From the NCBI GenBank assembly GCA_014655195.1, contig BNBH01000046.1, forward strand, positions 1 through 39,217: DNA of 39,217 bases. Direction: 5' to 3'. A program made the position numbers and the translations under genes. Under the pieces are notes generated by a model. The model made no database searches and was not told the origin of the DNA. It worked only from the letters and a program-made list of their open reading frames with translations. Source of the stretch: Streptomyces cellulosae. Lineage in GTDB: Bacteria; Actinomycetota; Actinomycetes; Streptomycetales; Streptomycetaceae. Numbering within the stretch: position 1 is the first letter of the stretch; each line of letters starts with the position of its first letter. Shown here piece after piece: positions 7,874 to 16,500 of this stretch.

Positions 7874-9436
7874 GTGCCGGATCCTGCAATGGCCTTGCCC
7901 GACGGTCAAGCGCCCGCATCCGGCCCGCTCCTCGGCGACCTGTTCCAGGTGATCGTCCCGCGCCCCATCAAACTTACGGACTTCATCGCGAGCCGGAGGG
8001 CGGAAGGTCGCGTCTGCTACCTGCGGCCCTGGAACCTCGATACCCCGTTCATCGTCGATCTCGCCCACAGCGGCGATTCAGACTTCGATGAAGGCCAGTG
8101 GCTGACCGACGCCCCATCTGAGAACCTCGTCCAGGCGGGCGACGTACTCATGACGCAGTACTTCGGGCGCCGCGGACCCAGACTGAGCCTCGTCGGGCAG
8201 ATCAGCATTCCGGCCGCAGCGGCCCGTACTCTCCTGATCCTGCGCCCGGCCGTCCCCATCGATCCCAGCCATCTCCGACTGATCACGGCGTTCCTGCGCT
8301 CCAGCCCCCAAGTGCGCGCACTGTGCACGTCGATCAAGGGTGATTTCAGGATCGCGGCCAGCGCTCTGCCCAGCCTCCGGGTTCCCGGTTGGGACGATGC
8401 GCTGTCGGCGGCGCTCGGCGAGCTGGACTCCGCCGGCAGTCAGATGGCCCGCTGGCACCAGGAGGCCGAAACTCTCGCCGACAACGTCTTCGCGGACAGC
8501 GAGGACCCCGTGCAGGCGCGTCGCTCAATCATCCGCGCTGGCCAGCTGATCCGCCTTCGGGCCGACGCCGCCGCCCAGCTCGATGACCCTGGCTATATCG
8601 CCCGTACGCGCTTCCCCTACCCGCTGGCGCAGCGTTGGCGGGAGGTCGAGGCTCGTATGAGCACCGACGACCGGGACCGCGCCTACAAAGCCGTCCTCGA
8701 CGCCGCCGAGGCCCTGCTCGGCTTCTGCGCGCTGCTCGTGGCCAGCCTTGCGCAGGAGGCCGACATCAGCTCCAAAGCGCTCAGGAGCCTGAAGAGCAAG
8801 ATCTCCGCTCAGCTGGGCGGCCCAGGATTCGGCGACTGGACGCGGATACTCCGGCAGGCTGCGTCCGCGACCGGCACTGCCAGCCTGGACGCCGACCACC
8901 CCTTCCACGAACTCGCCGCCCTCCTGGTCGAGGGCTCCGACGCCGACCAGGCCGCCGCCCGCCTCGCGGGCCGGCGCAACAACAACGCTCACGGCCGTGC
9001 CAACGAGCCGCTGCCTTCCGTTGGTGCCCTCACCGAAGCCTTTGCCGACCTGGCCCTGCTTTTCCAACGCGCCCGTTTCCTCGCCGACTGGTCGCTGCTT
9101 CACGTCACCTCGGTAAATTGGGACCGCCTGAGCGCCAAGGAGACGGTCGGCTACCGCCGGCTCATGGGCGACCACCCCGTCGTGCCCACCGCGACCATGG
9201 TTGTCACCGGCGCCGACCGGATCGAGGTTGGCAGTCTCTACCTCGCTGACCGCGACCAGAAACTCCACCCACTCCGCCCTTTCATCACCTGCGAGATCTG
9301 CGAAGCCTGCACCAGCTGGTCGATCTTCCACGCCGACAAAGAGAACGGGCAGCTGATTCAGCGCAGCCTGGAGCACGGCCACAATTACCCCTACCGGGGC
9401 GATCCAGCGGCGCTGCGCGCGGTCGGCCTGCAGTAG
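7874..9436 (+). CDS. HsdS-like recognition domain fused to a HEPN-motif domain and Cys-rich tail
   Basis: The predicted protein is 520 aa, starting at GTG 7874, 4 nt after a GAGGGGAAG ribosome-binding site. Residues about 10-205 resemble one target-recognition domain of type I restriction specificity subunits: a GDVLMTQYFG-like segment, LLILRP, a FLRSSPQVRAL helix, then an LPSLRVPGW segment. The middle part is helical and contains RNNNAH (R368 to H373), matching the RX4H active-site signature of HEPN ribonucleases. The tail has TCEICEAC (C473, C476, C479), perhaps metal binding, and a SLEHGH motif. No methylase or restriction subunit lies next to it, so it is not a normal HsdS. A DNA- or RNA-sensing arm with a HEPN effector is a plausible defence role; this is inference. 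Some databases may call such proteins restriction subunit S. Confidence 0.7.
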   Translation: MPDPAMALPDGQAPASGPLLGDLFQVIVPRPIKLTDFIASRRAEGRVCYLRPWNLDTPFIVDLAHSGDSDFDEGQWLTDAPSENLVQAGDVLMTQYFGRRGPRLSLVGQISIPAAAARTLLILRPAVPIDPSHLRLITAFLRSSPQVRALCTSIKGDFRIAASALPSLRVPGWDDALSAALGELDSAGSQMARWHQEAETLADNVFADSEDPVQARRSIIRAGQLIRLRADAAAQLDDPGYIARTRFPYPLAQRWREVEARMSTDDRDRAYKAVLDAAEALLGFCALLVASLAQEADISSKALRSLKSKISAQLGGPGFGDWTRILRQAASATGTASLDADHPFHELAALLVEGSDADQAAARLAGRRNNNAHGRANEPLPSVGALTEAFADLALLFQRARFLADWSLLHVTSVNWDRLSAKETVGYRRLMGDHPVVPTATMVVTGADRIEVGSLYLADRDQKLHPLRPFITCEICEACTSWSIFHADKENGQLIQRSLEHGHNYPYRGDPAALRAVGLQ

Positions 9437-9480
9437 CCGTCCCAGCGGGCCGCCGCCCGGACGTCCTTTAGCAGGGCTGG

Positions 9481-9924
9481 TTGGAGCGGCTGCTGTTCGA
9501 CACGCTGGCGGCGCTGATGCCCGGCCCCCGCGCCGTGCTGCGCCGCATTGCCGATGCGGGCGGCACTGCCACCTACGACGACATCCAGGCCCACTTCGCC
9601 GGCCACCCGGACACAGCGATGCCGAGGAACCGGATCGGCGGGACGCTCACCTTTGTCCGCGCGGTACGCCGCCGCATCGGCCCCGACAACACCAGCCTGC
9701 TCGAACTTGGCGACCGCATCCGCGTCTACCGGATCGAACCCGCCCTCATCGAGGGCCTGCAGCGGGCCTTCGCCCTCGCTGACGCCCGATCCGATCAACG
9801 CAAGTGCATGTGCAGGAGCCCGGACTGGTCGTACTCGACGTCGCGGCCGCTGACGCTGCGACCGCGCTCTCCCTTCAGGCCGCGCTCGCCGCACGGTGGG
9901 CGACGGCGACGGCAGATGGCGTGA
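9481..9924 (+). CDS. Small hypothetical protein, 3' end probably lost
   Basis: The frame starts at TTG 9481, 45 nt after the preceding stop. Residues 1-100 look like genuine protein with a winged-helix flavour (RRIADAGGTATYDDIQAHFA; RIGGTLTFVRAVRRRIGP; IRVYRIEPALIEGLQRAFAL). After about 9785 the frame becomes low-complexity Arg/Pro/Ser and overlaps the DUF6207 gene, so the natural C-terminus appears replaced. No function is assigned. Confidence 0.45.
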   Translation: MERLLFDTLAALMPGPRAVLRRIADAGGTATYDDIQAHFAGHPDTAMPRNRIGGTLTFVRAVRRRIGPDNTSLLELGDRIRVYRIEPALIEGLQRAFALADARSDQRKCMCRSPDWSYSTSRPLTLRPRSPFRPRSPHGGRRRRQMA

Positions 9925-9995
9925 CCCGGGAGCCGGGACAGCCCGGTGTACGGCTGCGCTGCTATCTGGACCTGCGCCAGCCGTTTTGCTCATAG
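9804..9995 (+). CDS. DUF6207-family small protein, 5' end disturbed
   Basis: The 63-residue product contains HVQEPGLVVLDVAAAD, then ALAARWATATADGVTREPGQ and GVRLRCYLDLRQ, the typical body of the DUF6207 family of Streptomyces. Family members usually begin with a MDPIN-like sequence. Here GATCCGATCAAC (DPIN) occurs at 9789-9800, but one frame out from the rest and fused to the preceding gene. Either the gene starts at GTG 9804 or it is a 5'-damaged copy. Function of the family is unknown. Confidence 0.55.
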   Translation: MHVQEPGLVVLDVAAADAATALSLQAALAARWATATADGVTREPGQPGVRLRCYLDLRQPFCS

Positions 9996-10510
9996 CCGGT
10001 GAATGTCACGTTGGCGTGGCCCGCCGCCTCCAACCGGCAACCGGGAGGGGAAAAGGCGGCCACTCCCAGAATTCGATAAGGCGTTCGACTTTCCGGCGAG
10101 TTTGTTACTCATCTCGCCGGGTCGGTCCAGTTCGTACGGGATGGGCGCGACAGTCCAGGGCCGCAAGTTCTCGCTGGGCGTGCTTATGGGGTGGGGCTTC
10201 ATCCGTCAGCATGGCTGAATATCCTCCGCTGGTTCTTGGGGGTGAAGGCTGCGATTCCGCTCGCCCATGCGCCGTCTCCCCGGCTGGCCCGGCATCCGTC
10301 GCCGTGGCCATCGGTGCAGCTCAAGCCGTCAACGGCGGTGCGTGGCAAGAGGTCTGACCGGAAGAAATTCTTGATCACCTTTGTCCTGAGGGGAGGTGAT
10401 GCATTCACGTCACACACGGCGTCACGGGGACTCCCGAATGTGCGCATTTCTCGGGCGCTGTCAGTGGCGGCGTCTACCTTCAAAGGAGGCTTAAGACACA
10501 CGCCCTTGGC
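9996..10510. other. Intergenic region upstream of the Wadjet operon
   Basis: I see no convincing gene in these 515 bases. They contain the inverted repeat at 10374-10400 and a perfect Shine-Dalgarno sequence AAAGGAGG at 10482-10489. The latter is 21 nt before the first usable jetA start, too far for normal spacing. The Wadjet promoter is probably here. Confidence 0.4.
10374..10400. promoter_or_regulatory. Inverted repeat upstream of jetA
   Basis: ATCACCT (10374-10380) and AGGTGAT (10394-10400) form a perfect 7-bp inverted repeat with a 13-nt spacer, about 110 nt upstream of the jetA start. It may be an operator or a weak hairpin. Confidence 0.3.
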
Positions 10511-12160
10511 GTGGTGGATGGGGGAGTGGTGACGCCAGAAGAGCCGAAGTTGGACCTGGCTGACGACGTGACTGATGCGCGTCAGGTGGTGGGATACCTG
10601 GTGCGGCCGGAAGCCAACGACTACATCGCGATCATGGATGTGTTGGAGGGGTCGGTGACCGACCTGACGGTTGCCGAGGTCGTGGCAGCACTGGTGGCTG
10701 CCGGAGTGCGCTTGGACGCACGCTTGGTGGAGAAGCGCCTGGACGCGCTGAAAGACATGGGTGCGGTTTCGTTTCGGTCGGACACCAGTCACGCGCGCCG
10801 GTACGCCGAGATTCTGCCCCGGAACTGGCGCTACACCGCCAGCCCGGCGGGCAGGCACGTCCAGCGTTTTTACCGCCAGGTCCTGGCGGGAACGGTCACC
10901 GTGCGGGAAATCCCGATCGTGTCGCTCAGCCGCATCGTGTCCCACCTTGAGCAGCTCGCTGCAGCCCTGGGCGTGGGCGAGCCCGATGCCTGCCTTCTCG
11001 ACGCTGCCGTGCTGGATGCCGTGAGTTCTGTGTTCACCAGCCACGACGACCTCGACGCTGCCCTGGTGGGTGCCGAGGATGCCCTGATCGGTCTCGCCGA
11101 CCGGTTCGACCTGGACGAGGAACACACCAACGACCTCAAGGGTCTCCTGGTCGACTACGCCACCCGCGTGGCAGTCGAACTCGACTCCGGCTCCGCACGG
11201 GCCGCTGCAGCACTCGCGGTGCTGCGGCCGTGGTTCGGCCTGCTGGCCCAGGCGGTTGTCGATGCCTCCCAGGCCCGTGACCTCATCACCGCGGGTGCCC
11301 TCAGTGCCTCCCGCGGCGGCCGCGCGGAGGACTGGGACGGACTGTGCGCGTGGTTCGATGCCCGAACCGGACGGGCCGCACGTTTTTCGCTGCGCCTGGT
11401 GAGGGCGCTGCCAGGCATGCACGCCAACCTGCGTCGGCTGCACTCCTCGGCAGGCACCGCCTCCACCCGTAGCCGCGCCTTGGCCCTGGCCCGGGCGGTG
11501 CTGACTCCGGAGATCGGGGTGCAGATCTTCCAGGCCGCGGTCGGCGACCATTCCTGGCGCAAGCTCTACGGCCAGGCCGACGAGGACGACATGGGCCGCA
11601 ACCCGTCCTGGCGCGGCGGACCGCAGGTGCCAGTGCCGACACTGCTGCGCACCGCCGGCCGGTCGGGGCCGCGTGGCAGAGGAGCCGCACCACGCGACGA
11701 CACCGTGGCCAAGGCCCAGGTCGCCGAGGCCCGGGCACGCCGCCAGGCCGGATACCAAAGGGCACTCGCCGAGGTCCTGGCCGCGCTTCCCGGCGAGCAG
11801 CTGGACGAGGCAGCCGCCCGGGCCGCGCTCGCCGCCCTGATGGCCGCCGCGCGCGCCGCCGCAACCGGGCCCCGCCGCACCGGCACAAGCGGGGGTCTTG
11901 CCTGCACTCTCGTGCACACCGGCTCTGGTACCGGCATCCTGAACGCCCCCACCTGGAGGGTGCTCCTGCCCGGACGCATCCCGCTCTTCCATCGGCCCGG
12001 CCAGCGTCCTTCTGCCGCGGCCCTCGCCGCCCTCGTGGGAACGACGACGACGGACGACATCTCGGCGCACGCAACACTGCGCATCACCCCGCACACCGGC
12101 CCGAGCACGTCCGACAACGACACCTCCCGCATCATCTCCCGCCAGGAGGGCGCAGCATGA
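10511..12160 (+). CDS. jetA: Wadjet subunit JetA (DUF2397/TIGR02677 family, MukF-like kleisin)
   Basis: The predicted protein is 549 aa. The family call rests on position as the first of four coupled genes and on general resemblance to TIGR02677 (DUF2397). These start with a winged-helix region (here about 20-95, with VRPEANDYIAIMDVLE and a WRYTASPAGRHVQRFYRQVL stretch) and continue as a long helical body. In Wadjet condensins JetA is the kleisin that bridges the SMC heads. The first in-frame start is GTG 10511; GTG 10529 after GGGGGAG is an alternative. The stop overlaps the jetB start by ATGA at 12157-12160, implying translational coupling. The C-terminal 100 residues are Ala/Thr-rich and look less conserved. 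Confidence 0.8.
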   Translation: MVDGGVVTPEEPKLDLADDVTDARQVVGYLVRPEANDYIAIMDVLEGSVTDLTVAEVVAALVAAGVRLDARLVEKRLDALKDMGAVSFRSDTSHARRYAEILPRNWRYTASPAGRHVQRFYRQVLAGTVTVREIPIVSLSRIVSHLEQLAAALGVGEPDACLLDAAVLDAVSSVFTSHDDLDAALVGAEDALIGLADRFDLDEEHTNDLKGLLVDYATRVAVELDSGSARAAAALAVLRPWFGLLAQAVVDASQARDLITAGALSASRGGRAEDWDGLCAWFDARTGRAARFSLRLVRALPGMHANLRRLHSSAGTASTRSRALALARAVLTPEIGVQIFQAAVGDHSWRKLYGQADEDDMGRNPSWRGGPQVPVPTLLRTAGRSGPRGRGAAPRDDTVAKAQVAEARARRQAGYQRALAEVLAALPGEQLDEAAARAALAALMAAARAAATGPRRTGTSGGLACTLVHTGSGTGILNAPTWRVLLPGRIPLFHRPGQRPSAAALAALVGTTTTDDISAHATLRITPHTGPSTSDNDTSRIISRQEGAA

Positions 12161-13530
12161 GCGAGGACACGGACCTTCCCGTACGCGAGCCGGAGGCGGC
12201 ACCGGATCCGGCATCCCCGCCTTCTCCGCAGCGGCGCAGGGCATGGCGCCCCGAGGCCGACGCCGAGGCAGCCGCACTCCTGCGCCGCCTGGCGGCCACC
12301 TGCTGGCTCATCGGCGGCCGCGACGACGAACTTATCGCCGCGGTACGCCGCAACGAGCACGCGCTGCGCTCCGCCGTCGCCCGGCTGGGATGGGTCCTGA
12401 TCGTCGAACGCGACCTGGTCCGCCTGCGCAAGAGCCCGCCACCACGCCCCCAGGCGTGGGCTGACCAGGGACCGAATGCCGCCGCCTGCTCCTGGTTCTT
12501 CCTGCTGCTGGCTGCCGCCGAGTCGATGCCGCCGCGCACCGCCGTGGGACACCTGGTCACCCAGGCCCACGCCGCCGCTGCCGAAGCCGGACTACCCGTC
12601 AACCACGACATCACAGAACGTCGGGCGATCCTGGCCGCACTGCACATGCTCGACGACCGCGGCGTGATCGAACGCCTTGACGGTGACCTCGACCGCTACC
12701 TGCACGACGAACAGGCCCCTGTGCTGCTGGCCGTCCACCACACCCGGCTGGCCTACGTCATCGCTAACCCCGGCACCCTCGACCCGGCCGCCGACCCGCA
12801 CGCATGGCTGGAACAGGCACAGCGCGAACCGGACGTCGCCCGCCGGATGCGCCGCGCGCTCGTGGACGACACCTGTGTGCACACCGCGCTGCTGGACGAT
12901 GCCGAGGCGCAATGGCTGAGCCAGCGTGTGCGCGGCGACGACGGCGGCCCGCTGGCCGACGCGTTCGGGCTCGTACTGGAACGCCGCGCGGAGGGAGCCG
13001 CATTCGTGGTGCCCGATGGGGCCTTCCGTCACTTCAGCGAACTCGGCCCAATGCACTTCCCGGCACCCGGGACCATCGCCCATGCCGCGCTGCTACTCCT
13101 CGACCACGCGGCACTGCACGGCACCGCCGGCAACGCCCCCGGGGCGGGCTGGCGCGGCCTGGTGGAGGAGGCGGTGGTGGAAGCACTGACGGCATTCGGT
13201 ACCAACAACGCCTCCGGCCGTGGCGGCTGGAGCACCGAGTACGTCCAAGACCCCCTCCTGTTGACCGGCAAAGTACGCGACCTGCTGACCGGCACCCACC
13301 TGGCCCGGCTGACCCCCACCACCTTGCAGGCCGACGGCGAGACGACGCTCATGTGGTGGTTCGCCCCCATCACCGGCCGCTGGGCGGAGGAAGGCACCGC
13401 CCAGCCCAAAACCGCCCCCACCCGCGCACGCCGCAGCACACCCACACCGCAGCGCCCCCATATCCCCGTACAGCAGGGCCTGTTCAGCGCGACCGAGACC
13501 GACAAGAACCCGGAGGGACACCCTGCATGA
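12157..13530 (+). CDS. jetB: Wadjet subunit JetB (DUF2398/TIGR02678 family, MukE-like)
   Basis: The predicted protein is 457 aa, with an N-terminal segment typical of TIGR02678 (EADAEAAALLRRLAATCWLI). The mid region HMLDDRGVIERLDGDLDRYL resembles a winged helix, and the C-terminal part has MWWFAPITGRWAEE. JetB is the KITE-like partner that sits on the kleisin in Wadjet. The gene overlaps jetA and jetC by ATGA at both ends, so equal production of the subunits is expected. The last 50 residues are Pro/Thr-rich and probably disordered. Confidence 0.82.
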   Translation: MSEDTDLPVREPEAAPDPASPPSPQRRRAWRPEADAEAAALLRRLAATCWLIGGRDDELIAAVRRNEHALRSAVARLGWVLIVERDLVRLRKSPPPRPQAWADQGPNAAACSWFFLLLAAAESMPPRTAVGHLVTQAHAAAAEAGLPVNHDITERRAILAALHMLDDRGVIERLDGDLDRYLHDEQAPVLLAVHHTRLAYVIANPGTLDPAADPHAWLEQAQREPDVARRMRRALVDDTCVHTALLDDAEAQWLSQRVRGDDGGPLADAFGLVLERRAEGAAFVVPDGAFRHFSELGPMHFPAPGTIAHAALLLLDHAALHGTAGNAPGAGWRGLVEEAVVEALTAFGTNNASGRGGWSTEYVQDPLLLTGKVRDLLTGTHLARLTPTTLQADGETTLMWWFAPITGRWAEEGTAQPKTAPTRARRSTPTPQRPHIPVQQGLFSATETDKNPEGHPA

Positions 13531-16500
13531 GTGACATCTTCGACCTCGACTTCACCCTGCCGCCGGCGCCCGCACCGTCAGGCAACACCGGCCGCTTCGG
13601 CGGCCGCTGGCGGCTGGTCGGCGCCGGGCTGTCGAACGTGTGGCGCTACGGCGACCTGGAATTGCCTGCCGCATCGGGCCGGCTGCTGCTGCGCGGACCC
13701 AACGGGACCGGCAAGACCACCGCGCTGGAAGCCTTGTGGCCCTACCTGCTCGATCTGAACGGAGCCAAACTGGCCGCTGGCAAGGCACGCCCCACCACCC
13801 TGAAACTCTTGATGAGCGAAGGCGCCCCTGCCAAGGGCCGCCGTTACGGCTATCTTTGGCTGACGTTCGCAGCTCCGGCCGGCGAACCGGCACCGAACAC
13901 GCCGGACGGGGCGGCAGACGACGTCGTCAGCTTCGGTGTCCGGCTGCAGTACTCGCCCAGCTCCACCCCCGCCGTCAGGGTCGTCCCCTTCACCATGCCG
14001 GGCCGGCCGCTGAAGGACCTGGCGCTGCGCGGCCCCCACAACAGCGCCTTGGAGCACGAGGAGTTCTCCGACGGCGTCGAGGCCGTCGGCGGACGGGTCT
14101 TTGCCGAGCCCGAGGACTACATCGAAGAGCTGGCCGCCCGCATCTGGTCCACCACCTCCGGCGAACTGAGGCTTCTCGCTTCACGGCTGCGGGAAGTGCG
14201 CAATCCCACCCTGCTGGGCGACGTCTCCCCGGCCGCAGCCGCCGACGCACTGCGCCAGTCCCTGCCCGGCGTGGCTGAGGACGTTCTCACCGCCACCGCC
14301 GAGGCCCTCGCCGAATCCGACACGACCCGCGAGGCGTTCGAACGCGACGAGCACGCCGCCACCCTCCTCGAGGAGTTCGCCCGCGTATGGACCGGGCACG
14401 CCGTTGACGTCACCCGCACCGCCCACACCGCCGCACGCCACGCCCACGACGACGCCAGCACCCGCAAGCGCCGCGTCCAGCAGTGCACCGGCCTGCTGGA
14501 GAGCGCGAAGGCCGAAGCCGACCAGGCCGCAGGCGACGTCCAACGGCTCGACAACGCCCACCAGAAGGCTCAGGCCGCCGTCCGCGCCATCGAGACCAGC
14601 GATGCCTACCGCTCCCACGGGCACGTCATGGACCTGCGTAAACGGCTCCGCGCCGAACAGCGCGCCGCATCCAGCAGCTACGACAGCCTGCACACCGCCG
14701 CCCAGCAGGCCCGCACCCAGACCAAGACCGGCCAAGACGCCCTCAACGACGCCATCGGTGACATCGAGGACACCCTGGCCGACGCGGAGGCGGCCGGTTC
14801 CCCGCCGGTGGCCCTGGAGACCCTGCTCGCCCACCACCCCCGGGCCCGCGTCACCCGTCCGGTCGCCGACCGCATCGCCGATCCAGGTCCGGGCATCACC
14901 CTCACCCACGACCGCGAAGGCCTCGACCAGCTTGCCACCACGTTGAGGACCCGAGCCCAGGAACACCGATCCACGGCCGACCGGGCCACACTGGTCCTAC
15001 GCGACCACGACCCCGTCGCGGCGGCCGAAAAGACAGCCGCGACCGCACACCGCACAGCAGCCAGCGCCGAGAGCGCCTACGACGAAGCCAGCCAAGCCCA
15101 TGACCGCGCCACTGCGGCGGCTCGCTCGGCCGCCCGCCAGGCACTCGCCGAGTTGACCCGGTGGGCACCCGAACACCCCGCTCTGCGGGGCCTGCACGAC
15201 GAAGCACCCCTGGCCGGGGATGAACTGACGATATGGGACACGGACGACGTCGAGGCCCTCATCCACGCAGAACCCGCCGCGGTCCGCGACCAGCTCAACA
15301 CCTGGGCCGACCAAGCCCTGCGCATCGGCGAAACCCTCGCCGCCAGTCACGAGAGCGCAGCCCAGCAGCACCTCGCCACCGCAGCAAGCCTCGACGCCAC
15401 CGCCGCCCAGCACCGCACCGAGGCCCACCACCTGCGCTCGGGACGGCTCCTACCACTGCCGCGCCCCACCTGGGCCGGGCCGGGCGAGGACGAGACTGCA
15501 CTCGGCAGCCTGCTCGAATGGCACCCCACCCTCGACGACGCGGACGACCACAAGGCCCTGCTGGAGCTGGCCCTTGCCAGTTCCGGAATCCTCGGCGCCC
15601 ACCTGCACGAGGGCGGCGCCACCACCCACGCCTGGCACATCAGCCCCGCAGGGGCCGTCCAAGAGCACAACCTGACCGCAGTCCTCGACATTGCCCCCAG
15701 CCACCCTCACACCGACCTCGCCCGCGCCGTCCTGCAGCGCATCGTCCTGGCCGACACCGCCACCACCCCCGACCGCCCGGACACGCCCGCGCTCGTCATC
15801 GGACGCGACGGCACCTTTACCGCCGGTCCCCTCGCCGCAGACCCCGCCACCGCCCTGCACGCCGCCAGCAACCAAATCCCGGCCGCCTCACACGTCGGCG
15901 CCCGCACCCGCCTCGCACGGGCACGAGCCAGAGCCGACGAACTCGACGCCACCGCACAGGAACTCGAGACCAGCGCCGCCAACGAGCGCCGGCTCGCCGG
16001 CGAGCGCCGCCAGCAACGCGACGCCCTCCGCGCCGAAGGACGAGGCTTCCCCCCACGGGACGAACTGACCACCGCCGAGGCCGAGCGCTCCCGCACTGCG
16101 AAGACGGCGCATGAACGCCACGGCACCGCACGGACCCTGCGCGGGCGGGCCGATGACGCTGCGGCCCAACACACCCGCCTGCGCACCGCCTGGGAGACCC
16201 GCGCCCGGAGCCTGGGCCTGCCCGCCGACCCCGGCGGCCTGGCCCAGCTGGTCGACACAAGCCAGGCATCCGCCCAGCAGCTGAACGGCTACGCAACCCA
16301 GCTGACCACCCGGCTGCTGCCCCGGATCCAGCGCATCGTGGACGCTCTGCCTGACGAAGCCGCCCTCGCCGAGCGCCTCGCCGAACTCCAGCACGCCGCC
16401 CAGGACATGCACACCACCGTGCTCGAGACCCAGGCAGAACTCACCGAAGCCCAGTCCCACGGCGACGCCGATGACGCGGCACGCCGCTACGAGCAGGCCA

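Noticed and set aside
7874..9436. Ordinary type I restriction specificity subunit
   Set aside because: Only one recognition-like domain, no HsdM or HsdR nearby, and a helical RX4H domain follows in its place.
9990..10202. A 70-codon reverse-strand gene upstream of jetA
   Set aside because: Its composition is Pro/Ser/Gly-rich without recognisable motifs and there is no ribosome-binding site.
10199..12277. Long reverse-strand frame opposite jetA
   Set aside because: It is a high-GC antisense shadow: low-complexity Gly/Arg/Ala sequence with no domain, and it crosses two real genes and an intergenic region.
12804..13526. A much longer JetC, because its frame stays open upstream to 12804
   Set aside because: The extra 241 codons lie within jetB, are Arg/Gly/Pro-rich without motifs, and the ATGA at 13527 matches the overlaps of the other operon genes.
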